A stretch of DNA of 11,287 bases from Candidatus Equinaster intestinalis (GTDB lineage Bacteria > Bacillota_A > Clostridia > Oscillospirales > Acutalibacteraceae): contig JAGHTJ010000070.1 in the NCBI GenBank assembly GCA_018065375.1, forward strand, positions 1 to 11,287, read 5' to 3'. The notes beneath the pieces are model-generated. The model was not told where the DNA came from, searched no databases, and worked only from the letters and a program-made list of their open reading frames with translations. This document shows, piece after piece, positions 1 to 5,279 of this stretch. The stretch's first letter is position 1, and each line of letters starts with the position of its first letter. Position numbers and translations under genes: made by a program.

Positions 1-37
1 GGATAATTTGTTAATTTTTTGTGAAACCGATTTTTAA

Positions 38-64
38 GGGCGCATTTCTTACCGAAATGCGCCC
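38..64 (-). terminator. Hairpin after pnp, probable terminator
   Basis: A perfect 10-bp stem (38-47 with 55-64) and a 7-nt loop begin 12 bases beyond the pnp stop codon. The stem contains a GGGCGC core. In the pnp direction the following bases are TTAAAAATC, so the U-tract is poor. It may act as a terminator or mainly as a 3' stabilising hairpin. On the opposite strand the tail is also mixed (GAAAAATTTT). Confidence 0.6.
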
Positions 65-76
65 GAAAAATTTTAA

Positions 77-2272
77 TTATTCGTGTCTGCGGGGTTTAAA
101 ACCTTTTCTGTCTGAGCGGGGTTTTCTTTCGGGAACATCGTCTGCTCCCTCTTCAACAACCGCACCGTTTACCTCAACAAGTGCATCTCTGCGGGAAAGA
201 TTGAGTCTGCCCTGGTCGTCAATCTCGGTTACCTTTACGATTACCTGGTCGCCAACGGCTACAACATCTTCAACCTTTTCAACACGCTTTACATCGAGGC
301 GGCTTATATGAACAAGTCCCTCTTTGCCGGGAGCGATTTCAACGAATGCGCCGAAGCTCATAATTCTTGTAACCTTGCCGCTGTAAATTGCGCCGATTTC
401 GGGGTCATTGGCAATGGTTTCGATTATCATAATTGCCTGCTTTGCCTTATCAATATCAAGACCGGCAACAAATACGTGACCGTCCTCCTCGATAGTGATA
501 GTACAGTCGCACTGCTCTTGAATAGACTGAATAACCTTGCCCTGCTTACCGATAACATCACCGATTTTATCGGGGCTGATGGTAGTTGTAAGCATTTTGG
601 GAGCATATTTTGAAAGCTCTTTTCTGGGCTCGGGAATAACCGGAAGCATAATTTCATCAAGGATATAGTTACGAGCCTTGTTTGTTTTCGCAAAGGCTTC
701 CTTAATGATTTCGGGGGTAAGACCGTGAACCTTTAAGTCCATCTGAATAGCGGTGATACCGTTTTTGGTACCTGCTACCTTAAAGTCCATATCGCCGTAG
801 AAATCTTCAAGACCCTGAATATCAATCATGGTCATAAAGTCGCCGTATACACCGTCATCTCCGGTGATAAGTCCGCAGGAAATACCTGCAACCGGCGCCT
901 TAATTGGAACGCCTGCCGCCATAAGAGCAAGGGTTGAGCCGCAGATTGAGCCTTGAGAAGTAGAACCGTTTGAAGAAAGAACCTCACTTACTACGCGGAT
1001 TGCATAGGGGAATTCTTCAACGCTCGGAATTACCGGCAAAAGGGCACGCTCTGCCAATGCACCGTGACCGATTTCACGTCTGCCGGGACCACGGGAGGGC
1101 TTGGTTTCGCCTACCGAATAAGACGGGAAATTGTAATGATGGATATATCTCTTTTCGGTTTCTTCATCGAGGCCGTCCAGCTTCTGTGCTTCGCTTACCG
1201 AAGCCAAAGTTGCAATAGAGAGAACCTGTGTCTGACCGCGGGTGAACATACCCGAACCGTGTGCACGGGCAATCAAATCAACCTGTGCGTTAAGAGGACG
1301 AATTTCATCGATGCCTCTGCCGTCAACACGCTTTTTATCGTTTTTGAGCCAGTTACGAACAACGTGCTTCTGAACGAGGTACATAATTTCATCAATTTTT
1401 GCCTCGTTGCCCTCAAACTGCTCATCGTATTTCTCGTGAACAGCCGCATAAATGGGAAGAAGCGCCGCATCGCGAACAAGCTTATCATCGGTATCGAGAG
1501 CCTTCTTAACATCTTCGATGCAGAAGTTTTCGATTTCTTCGAAAATAACGGGGTCGGGGTCGTTGGATTCAAATTCAAATTTCGGTTTACCGATTTCGGC
1601 AACTATGCCGTTTATGAATTTAACAACTTCCTTATTTGCCTCGTGACCTGCCATAATGGCATCAAACATAGTATCATCGGGAATTTCCTTACCGCCTGCC
1701 TCAATCATTGCAACGAGGTCGGCAGTAGAAGAAACGGTTAAATCAAGGATTGATTTTGCTCTCTGCTCCAAATTCGGGTTGATAACGATTTCGCCGTCAA
1801 CAATACCTACTTTAACCGAAGAAATCGGGCCTGCCCACGGAATATCCGAAATGGCGATTGCGCAGGATACGCCGATAGCCGCCGCAACCTCGGGTGAGCA
1901 ATCGTGGTCAACCGACATAACGGTTGCAACAACGGTGCAATCGTTTCTCATATCCTTCGGGAAAAGGGGACGAATCGGGCGGTCAATACAACGTGACGCC
2001 AAAATCGCCTTATCTGCCGCCTTACCCTCTCTGCGAGTGAAGGAGCCGGGGAAACGGCCTACCGAATACATTTTTTCTTCGTAATCAACCGAGAGCGGGA
2101 AGAAATCCGCGCCCTCTCTCGGCTTTGCCGAAGCGGTTACGGTACAGAGTACCTGGGTTTCACCGTAGTAAGCCATTACTGCGGCGTTTGCAAGCTGCGC
2201 CATCATACCCGTTTCGAGTTTAAGGGGTCTGCCTGCAAGTGTGGTTTCGTAAATCTTGTGATTTTCAAACAT
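77..2272 (-). CDS. pnp: Polynucleotide phosphorylase (PNPase)
   Basis: This cytoplasmic trimeric 3'-5' exoribonuclease degrades RNA phosphorolytically to nucleoside diphosphates. The 731-aa product has the full family layout. The first RNase PH-like domain is about residues 10-145, the linker helical domain about 240-315, and the catalytic second RNase PH domain about 320-550. The phosphate-binding SNGSTSQGS lies at 434-442. Asp490 and Asp496 (in EDFYGDMDF) match the spacing of the E. coli catalytic Asp486/Asp492. A KH domain with GKQG is at 575-578 and an S1 domain at about 628-695. The tail is short and basic. The ATG is preceded by GGAGG (2281-2285) at 8-nt spacing. It lies downstream of rpsO in the classic order and has no convincing promoter of its own, so read-through from rpsO is likely. 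A long hairpin precedes the ribosome site. Length and motifs are intact. Confidence 0.98.
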   Translation of the reverse strand: MFENHKIYETTLAGRPLKLETGMMAQLANAAVMAYYGETQVLCTVTASAKPREGADFFPLSVDYEEKMYSVGRFPGSFTRREGKAADKAILASRCIDRPIRPLFPKDMRNDCTVVATVMSVDHDCSPEVAAAIGVSCAIAISDIPWAGPISSVKVGIVDGEIVINPNLEQRAKSILDLTVSSTADLVAMIEAGGKEIPDDTMFDAIMAGHEANKEVVKFINGIVAEIGKPKFEFESNDPDPVIFEEIENFCIEDVKKALDTDDKLVRDAALLPIYAAVHEKYDEQFEGNEAKIDEIMYLVQKHVVRNWLKNDKKRVDGRGIDEIRPLNAQVDLIARAHGSGMFTRGQTQVLSIATLASVSEAQKLDGLDEETEKRYIHHYNFPSYSVGETKPSRGPGRREIGHGALAERALLPVIPSVEEFPYAIRVVSEVLSSNGSTSQGSICGSTLALMAAGVPIKAPVAGISCGLITGDDGVYGDFMTMIDIQGLEDFYGDMDFKVAGTKNGITAIQMDLKVHGLTPEIIKEAFAKTNKARNYILDEIMLPVIPEPRKELSKYAPKMLTTTISPDKIGDVIGKQGKVIQSIQEQCDCTITIEEDGHVFVAGLDIDKAKQAIMIIETIANDPEIGAIYSGKVTRIMSFGAFVEIAPGKEGLVHISRLDVKRVEKVEDVVAVGDQVIVKVTEIDDQGRLNLSRRDALVEVNGAVVEEGADDVPERKPRSDRKGFKPRRHE

Positions 2273-2295
2273 TTAAGTTTCCTCCTTTATTTTCA

Positions 2296-2372
2296 GAGGT
2301 GTTTCCGTTTAGCAATAAATTCATACCCGAATTTTTCGGGCATCAATTTACCGCTAAACCACGAAAAACCTC
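2296..2372 (-). promoter_or_regulatory. Long imperfect hairpin in the pnp leader, candidate RNase III site
   Basis: The 77-nt spacer sequence folds on itself. The outer pairs are 2296-2300 with 2368-2372, then 2302-2305 with 2363-2366. The central pairs are 2307-2321 with 2345-2359, and the apical pairs are 2326-2330 with 2336-2340. About 30 pairs form. Three A/C oppositions on the plus strand (2314/2352, 2315/2351, 2325/2341) become U-G wobbles in minus-strand RNA, which fits a structure kept in the pnp transcript. It ends 11 nt before the pnp GGAGG. In E. coli and Streptomyces a hairpin in this spacer is cut by RNase III, and in E. coli PNPase then represses its own mRNA. The same role here is inferred. 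Confidence 0.6.
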
Positions 2373-2413
2373 TTTTTTACATTGATTTTTTAATTGCTTT
2401 TTAATTACAACAA

Positions 2414-2434
2414 GGCAGACCGTAGCGGTCTGCC
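2414..2434 (-). terminator. Hairpin after rpsO, terminator or attenuator
   Basis: The 8-bp stem GGCAGACC/GGTCTGCC (2414-2421 with 2427-2434) has a 5-nt loop. It begins 11 bases past the rpsO stop. The RNA continues UUGUUGUAAUU, a weak U-rich tail, so termination is probably partial. This would let some transcripts continue into pnp. Confidence 0.6.
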
Positions 2435-2445
2435 CTGGTTTAGTC

Positions 2446-2709
2446 TTACTTACGAAGACCGAGCTTTTTAACGATAGCACGGTATCTTTCAATATCGTTC
2501 TTCTGCAAATAAGCGAGAAGGTTTCTTCTCTTACCTACCATCATCATAAGGCCTCTGCGAGAATGGTGGTCCTTCGCGTGAACCTTTAAGTGAGCGTTAA
2601 GCTCATTGATGCGGGTGGTGAGGAGAGCTATCTGTACCTCGGGAGAACCGGTATCGCCCTCGTGAGTAGCATAATCAGCAATAATCTGCTGCTTCTGTTC
2701 CTTAAGCAT
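2446..2709 (-). CDS. rpsO: Ribosomal protein S15
   Basis: S15 is a primary 16S rRNA-binding protein of the 30S platform. It binds the helix 20/21/22 three-way junction. The 87-aa product has normal family length and contains the conserved segments [13 protein letters not shown] (residues 19-31), the rRNA-contacting [11 protein letters not shown] and the C-terminal [11 protein letters not shown]. The ATG at 2707-2709 is chosen because AAAAGGAG (2718-2725) sits at proper spacing and the product starts MLKEQKQQ as in homologues. The same frame stays open upstream to 2826, but that part encodes no S15 sequence and overlaps the structured leader and the promoter. It is the first gene of an operon with pnp. 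A sigma-A promoter lies about 110 bp upstream, and the leader can fold as a three-way junction, suggesting feedback control by S15. Confidence 0.98.
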   Translation of the reverse strand: MLKEQKQQIIADYATHEGDTGSPEVQIALLTTRINELNAHLKVHAKDHHSRRGLMMMVGKRRNLLAYLQKNDIERYRAIVKKLGLRK

Positions 2710-2751
2710 CTTTTTCACTCCTTTTAAAATATTTGTACGCCGCAAACTCGG

Positions 2752-2810
2752 TAGCAGGTCACAGTGTTTCCGGATAACCGGCAGACGCCTGCAACTGTGT
2801 AAACGGTAAC
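2752..2810 (-). promoter_or_regulatory. rpsO leader RNA, putative S15-binding three-way junction
   Basis: Read on the minus strand, the rpsO leader can form three helices around a junction. P1 pairs CACAGT (2794-2799) with ACTGTG (2760-2765). P2 is the GCAG/CTGC hairpin (2781-2792) with a GCGT loop. P3 is the CCGG/CCGG hairpin (2770-2781) with a TTAT loop. P2 and P3 compete for one base at 2781. GCAGG in P2 (2788-2792) is also complementary to CCTGC at 2754-2758, so an alternative fold or pseudoknot is possible. Firmicute S15 leaders are known to imitate the rRNA three-way junction. The fold is hand-drawn and the function inferred. Confidence 0.5.
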
Positions 2811-2816
2811 GAAGAT

Positions 2817-2845
2817 AGTATACCACAAAGCAGGTAAAATGTAAA
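2817..2845 (-). promoter_or_regulatory. Sigma-A promoter of rpsO-pnp
   Basis: The -35 TTTACA (2840-2845) and -10 TATACT (2817-2822) are separated by exactly 17 bp. Transcription would start near 2810, giving a leader of about 100 nt before the rpsO ATG. This leaves room for the structured regulatory element. Confidence 0.8.
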
Positions 2846-2888
2846 GTACTATTTATTGTGGTAGGCTATCTTATTATACATATATATA

Positions 2889-2908
2889 GCCGATTTTATT
2901 TTATCGGC
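2889..2908 (-). terminator. Weak hairpin over the end of the lipoprotein gene
   Basis: A 6-bp stem GCCGAT/ATCGGC (2889-2894 with 2903-2908) with an A/T loop spans the stop codon of the lipoprotein gene. It is followed on the minus strand by TATATATATG. It is a poor terminator by sequence, but it is the only candidate between this gene and the rpsO promoter. Confidence 0.4.
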
Positions 2909-3384
2909 GAAAAACCCTTTTCGGTGAGAAGCTCTATAATGGCTTCGGGGGTGGCCGTAATTACAAGGCAGAGCCTGTTTTCCGATTCGTAAATCAACCG
3001 TTTTTGTATTTTGGCGGTTTCGTTTTCGTTTACGCTTTTAAAATTCTCCGCCGCCTTGGTAAGAGAAGCATTGAGCTCGGTTATCGCCTCGCTCTTTTTC
3101 TCCTTTGTTTCGAAATCGAAAAAGGCCACGGTATCAAGATGCTCGTCCGAATCGTTTATATAAACGGCGCTTTCTCTTGCCGATTCACCCGAAAAGCCGA
3201 AATAAACTGCAACCTTATCGGGTGTAAGCTCGGTCCACACTATATCCGAATCAAGCTTTTCCTTAACTGCTTTTGCAAGCTCCTCGGGGGGCTCGCTGTT
3301 TATCTCGGTGCCGCAGGAGGCAAATGCCGCCGTCACCAATAAAACACAGCATAAAATCAAAAGGGCTTTTTTAAATGTCCTCAT
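2896..3384 (-). CDS. Small lipoprotein, DUF4358-like
   Basis: The 162-aa product starts with basic residues (MRTFKKA), a hydrophobic stretch LLILCCVLLVTAAF and a lipobox FASC. Cys24 is thus the probable lipidated residue after signal peptidase II cleavage, placing the protein on the outer face of the membrane. The mature part carries short alpha/beta segments: a WTELTPDKVAVYFGF segment, a strand VAFFDFE, a helix rich in Lys/Glu with ITELNASLTKAAENF, and a final LCLVITATPEAIIELL. This layout resembles DUF4358 lipoproteins common in Clostridia, a family of unknown function. The assignment is by pattern memory, not search. The ATG has GAGAGG (3391-3396) upstream and its own promoter, so it is a single-gene unit. 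Transcription runs towards rpsO. Confidence 0.8.
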   Translation of the reverse strand: MRTFKKALLILCCVLLVTAAFASCGTEINSEPPEELAKAVKEKLDSDIVWTELTPDKVAVYFGFSGESARESAVYINDSDEHLDTVAFFDFETKEKKSEAITELNASLTKAAENFKSVNENETAKIQKRLIYESENRLCLVITATPEAIIELLTEKGFSPIK

Positions 3385-3436
3385 ACAATACCTCTCAAAT
3401 CTGCGATTTTAAACCGCAAAATCAGTCGATATGGGT

Positions 3437-3465
3437 ATTATACTATATTTTTCGCTTTAAGTAAA
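3437..3465 (-). promoter_or_regulatory. Sigma-A promoter of the lipoprotein gene
   Basis: The -35 TTTACT (3460-3465) and the perfect -10 TATAAT (3437-3442) are 17 bp apart. The predicted start is near 3430, about 45 nt before the ATG. Confidence 0.8.
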
Positions 3466-3814
3466 CAAAAATTTATCTGTGGTGCAATTTACGGCATAAT
3501 TCCATCTTTACATAATTTATGATTACATATTATTACTGCATAATGTTTTTTCTACATTTCCACCGAGTTATCCACCGAAAAAAACGAATTTATGCGGCTT
3601 TCGGGACTTATCAACACAAAAAATGTTGATTACACGGTGGATAACTATAATAACTTTGCGGGTTAATCCCGTTTACATAACCACATTTTTTGCATCGAAA
3701 AAAATGGTAAAAAGTAACTTTTTGTCAAATTTTCGTTAGCGTGACAAGAATAATCCGAACCTGCCTGAAACAGTAAATTTTAGGTATATTTCCGCCTTTT
3801 GATTTTGGTGGGCG
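3466..3814. other. AT-rich intergenic stretch, no gene seen
   Basis: About 350 bp lie between the lipoprotein promoter and the stop codon of the third cassette gene, with no plausible coding frame. From left to right it contains an AT-rich run (3505-3560), the DnaA-box-like nested palindrome (3566-3646), a small CGGG/CCCG hairpin (3659-3671), and a spaced inverted pair TTGTCA/TGACAA (3722-3727 and 3742-3747). No clear terminator for the three-gene cassette is visible, only a 4-bp CGCC/GGCG possibility near 3795-3813. Confidence 0.6.
3566..3646. repeat. Nested palindrome of DnaA-box-like 9-mers
   Basis: A perfect 12-bp inverted pair AGTTATCCACCG (3566-3577) and CGGTGGATAACT (3635-3646) encloses a perfect 7-bp pair ATCAACA (3610-3616) and TGTTGAT (3624-3630). 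Read against the DnaA box TTATCCACA, it offers TTATCCACC forward (3568-3576), TTATCAACA forward (3608-3616), TAATCAACA reverse (3624-3632) and TTATCCACC reverse (3636-3644). Three of these are one base off the consensus. An AT-rich run lies to the left. Whether DnaA binds here is inferred. Confidence 0.55.
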
Positions 3815-4141
3815 CTACAGCATAATGTAAATGAGGGCAAAAACGAGCAGCTCATCGGTCTTACTGCTGCCGAGCAGTAATATTATGCCGAGAATGAGCC
3901 TTGATTCCTCATCAAACGAAAAATTTTTAAAATCAAAAAGTCCCAGAATTTTAGAAAGCGGGTTGTTTTCAGCCTGCCCTGCCGTTTCCCTGCCGATTTT
4001 CGGTGCTTCCGCGCTTTTTTCCCCTTCGGGAGGCGAATTTCGGGAAGACGATTGCCGCTCGCGCGCAAAAGCCGAGCGTTTTTGCATTTCACGAACCCTG
4101 TTTGCCGCGCTGTTAATCTGCTCTACGGTAAAATCCTCCAA
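3815..4141 (-). CDS. Unknown small protein with hydrophobic C-terminus (cassette gene 3)
   Basis: I do not recognise a named family. The 108-aa product has three parts. Residues 1-30 form a charged amphipathic helix (VEQINSAANRVREMQKR). Residues 31-60 are a low-complexity Ser/Pro/Glu/Lys linker. Residues 61-108 hold PLSKILGLFDFKNFSFDEE followed by two short hydrophobic runs, LILGIILLL and ELLVFALIYIML, split by the polar SSKTDE. The end could be a membrane hairpin or a buried helical pair. The chosen start is TTG (4139-4141), because AGGG (4149-4152) lies 7 nt upstream and no ATG fits. It begins 11 nt after the stop of gene 2, so it is co-transcribed. I recall similar small proteins ending in leucine-rich LALLYLL-like tails in other Clostridia, but have no confirmation. 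Confidence 0.75.
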   Translation of the reverse strand: MEDFTVEQINSAANRVREMQKRSAFARERQSSSRNSPPEGEKSAEAPKIGRETAGQAENNPLSKILGLFDFKNFSFDEESRLILGIILLLGSSKTDELLVFALIYIML

Positions 4142-4152
4142 AAACTCACCCT

Positions 4153-4467
4153 CTAAAAATCAAAAAGTCCGCTCTCGCTTATCAGCGGAACGAGAGCGGC
4201 GGCTTTAAGTATTTTTACCGCCTTATCCGCCTTTTTCTGCCGCTCGGCTGAAAGATATGGCCGAAGCGACATTATCAGCCTCACCCTCGAATCCTCCGAG
4301 GAGGCGGAAAATTTGTTTATTATGGGAAGCAATCTCGCCATATCGGGAAGCGGCGAAGAACTTTTTTCTTCCTCGCCGCCGAATAAGCTTTGCGCCATAC
4401 CCTTTATTTTTTCCATACCCGCGGGGTCGTTAAGCAACGCCGAAAGCTTATCACTTATTTCATCCAT
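4153..4467 (-). CDS. Unknown small helical protein (cassette gene 2)
   Basis: The function is unknown. The 104-aa product has an N-terminal helix (MDEISDKLSALLNDPAGMEKIKGMAQSL as separate helical turns), a short Gly/Glu/Ser-rich break at about 30-40, then helices including MARLLPIINKF and RLIMSLRPYLSAERQKKADKA, ending in VPLISESGLFDF. It has no signal peptide, Cys or obvious catalytic motif, which suggests a protein-protein interaction role. The ATG at 4465-4467 lies inside the end of gene 1 (8-nt overlap), with GGAG just upstream, so translation is coupled. The ending GLFDF also occurs inside gene 3 (LGLFDF), a small shared motif that may reflect a common interaction surface. The pattern LRPYLS-R--KAD-A-KIL seems familiar from other clostridial hypothetical proteins. 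Confidence 0.8.
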   Translation of the reverse strand: MDEISDKLSALLNDPAGMEKIKGMAQSLFGGEEEKSSSPLPDMARLLPIINKFSASSEDSRVRLIMSLRPYLSAERQKKADKAVKILKAAALVPLISESGLFDF

Positions 4468-4690
4468 TGCTTTTTTCTCCGAAACGGTTTATAATGTCCT
4501 TTGCCGAATTGCTTTTCAGTATCTTATCGGCGGCACCGCTTTTTATAAGGTTTTCAACCTTTTGGCGGTCGGCGGCGGAGAGCGCCTGCATGAGCGCCGC
4601 AGAGTCTCCTTTTTTTGCCGCCTTTATAAGCGCATCGGCATTAAGTCCGTTTTGTTTTAAAACAGAATATATATCATTTTGATTGTTCAA
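4460..4690 (-). CDS. Unknown small helical protein (cassette gene 1)
   Basis: The function is unknown. The 76-aa protein is predicted almost wholly helical and soluble, with repeated short helices: IYSVLKQNG, ADALIKAAKKGDSAALMQAL, ADRQKVENLIKSGAADKIL and SAKDIINRF. The ALIKAAKKGD-AALMQAL style resembles short helical-repeat proteins in clostridial genomes that I cannot name. The start is TTG (4688-4690), with a strong GAGGAGGGA seven bases upstream (about 4697-4705). The first of three genes, it overlaps gene 2 by 8 nt. A -10 TATAAT lies about 20 nt upstream inside a 9-bp inverted repeat, so the cassette may be controlled by a repressor there. It diverges from the phosphoesterase gene. Confidence 0.8.
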   Translation of the reverse strand: MNNQNDIYSVLKQNGLNADALIKAAKKGDSAALMQALSAADRQKVENLIKSGAADKILKSNSAKDIINRFGEKSNG

Positions 4691-4700
4691 AAAAATCCCT

Positions 4701-4728
4701 CCTCAAAACATTATATGCAGTTTTGAGG
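4701..4728. promoter_or_regulatory. Operator-like palindrome around the cassette -10 box
   Basis: Perfect 9-bp arms CCTCAAAAC (4701-4709) and GTTTTGAGG (4720-4728) flank a 10-bp centre. That centre holds the minus-strand -10 TATAAT (4710-4715) for the three-gene cassette. The matching -35 position (CATACC or TCATAC, 4733-4739) is poor. The left arm abuts and partly overlaps the Shine-Dalgarno sequence of cassette gene 1. A dimeric regulator binding here would cover the promoter and sit beside the phosphoesterase start. No regulator gene is present in the window. Confidence 0.5.
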
Positions 4729-4747
4729 TATCGGTATGAGGTGTTTT

Positions 4748-5221
4748 ATGAGAATTATCGTAATTTCGGATTCCCACGGAAAAGTAAGCCAAATAGACTA
4801 TGCTCTGCAATCCTTTCCCGATGCGAAAAACGTCTTTTTTCTCGGCGACTTTGTAAGAGATATTGAAAAGCTTTACGAATTTTATCCCGACAGAATTTTT
4901 CACACGGTAAAAGGCAACTGCGATTTTGACCGTAACGAACCCAACTGCTCCGAAATAATACTCGCCGGCAAACGGATTTTCTTCACCCACGGCCACACCC
5001 TTTCGGTAAAAAGCGGTACCCAAAGACTGCTCGAAAGAGCCAAAACGGTCGGTGCGAATATAGCCCTATACGGACACACCCATATAGCGAAAATCGAATA
5101 TGAAGACGGTATTTATCTCATAAATCCCGGTTCGCTCTCGGCTTCAAGGGACTCCCACAACAGCTTCTGCGTAATAGAAATACGGTCAAACGGCATTCTG
5201 CCGGCAATAATCAACACATAA
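4748..5221 (+). CDS. Metallophosphoesterase, YfcE/MJ0936 family
   Basis: This small cytoplasmic phosphodiesterase of the calcineurin-like fold uses two metal ions. The 157-aa product keeps every metal-binding motif in order: DSHG (about residues 8-11), GD in FFLGDF (about 37-38), GNCD (about 60-63), THGH (about 86-89) and GHTH (about 110-113), followed by INPGSLS. The family hydrolyses artificial phosphodiesters; the natural substrate is usually unknown. The start at 4748 is preferred over the in-frame ATG at 4736. GAGGTG (4738-4743) is well placed before it, and the product then begins MRIIVISDSHG as in homologues. It diverges from the three-gene cassette and ends at a strong terminator shared with htpG. 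No clear promoter was found on this strand. Confidence 0.93.
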   Translation: MRIIVISDSHGKVSQIDYALQSFPDAKNVFFLGDFVRDIEKLYEFYPDRIFHTVKGNCDFDRNEPNCSEIILAGKRIFFTHGHTLSVKSGTQRLLERAKTVGANIALYGHTHIAKIEYEDGIYLINPGSLSASRDSHNSFCVIEIRSNGILPAIINT

Positions 5222-5226
5222 AATTA

Positions 5227-5262
5227 AACGGTTACCGAAATTGCTTCGATAACCGTTTTTTC
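5227..5262. terminator. Convergent terminator, phosphoesterase and htpG
   Basis: AACGGTTA (5227-5234) pairs with TAACCGTT (5250-5257), and an inner CGAA/TTCG stem (5236-5239 with 5245-5248) extends the hairpin. On the plus strand the run TTTTTT follows directly, making a strong intrinsic terminator for the phosphoesterase gene. On the minus strand the tail is TTTAATTTT, which would also serve htpG, whose stop is 18 bases away. Confidence 0.85.
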
Positions 5263-5279
5263 TTCCTTATTTTATAAGC

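Noticed and set aside
1064..1741. A 225-codon open frame on the plus strand
   Set aside because: It lies wholly antisense to the catalytic part of pnp, has no recognisable protein features, and is explained by codon bias of the real gene.
2710..2826. N-terminal extension of S15 by 39 residues
   Set aside because: The frame is open, but it covers the structured leader and reaches the -10 box of the promoter, and the ATG at 2709 has an excellent ribosome site.
3566..3646. Chromosomal oriC
   Set aside because: Box-like sequences are present, but dnaA, dnaN, rpmH and other usual origin neighbours are absent, and gene directions do not flip cleanly here. Kept only as a possible DnaA site.
3722..3747. 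Promoter using TTGTCA as a -35
   Set aside because: No -10-like hexamer lies 16-18 bp downstream on either strand, so it is listed only as an inverted pair within the spacer.
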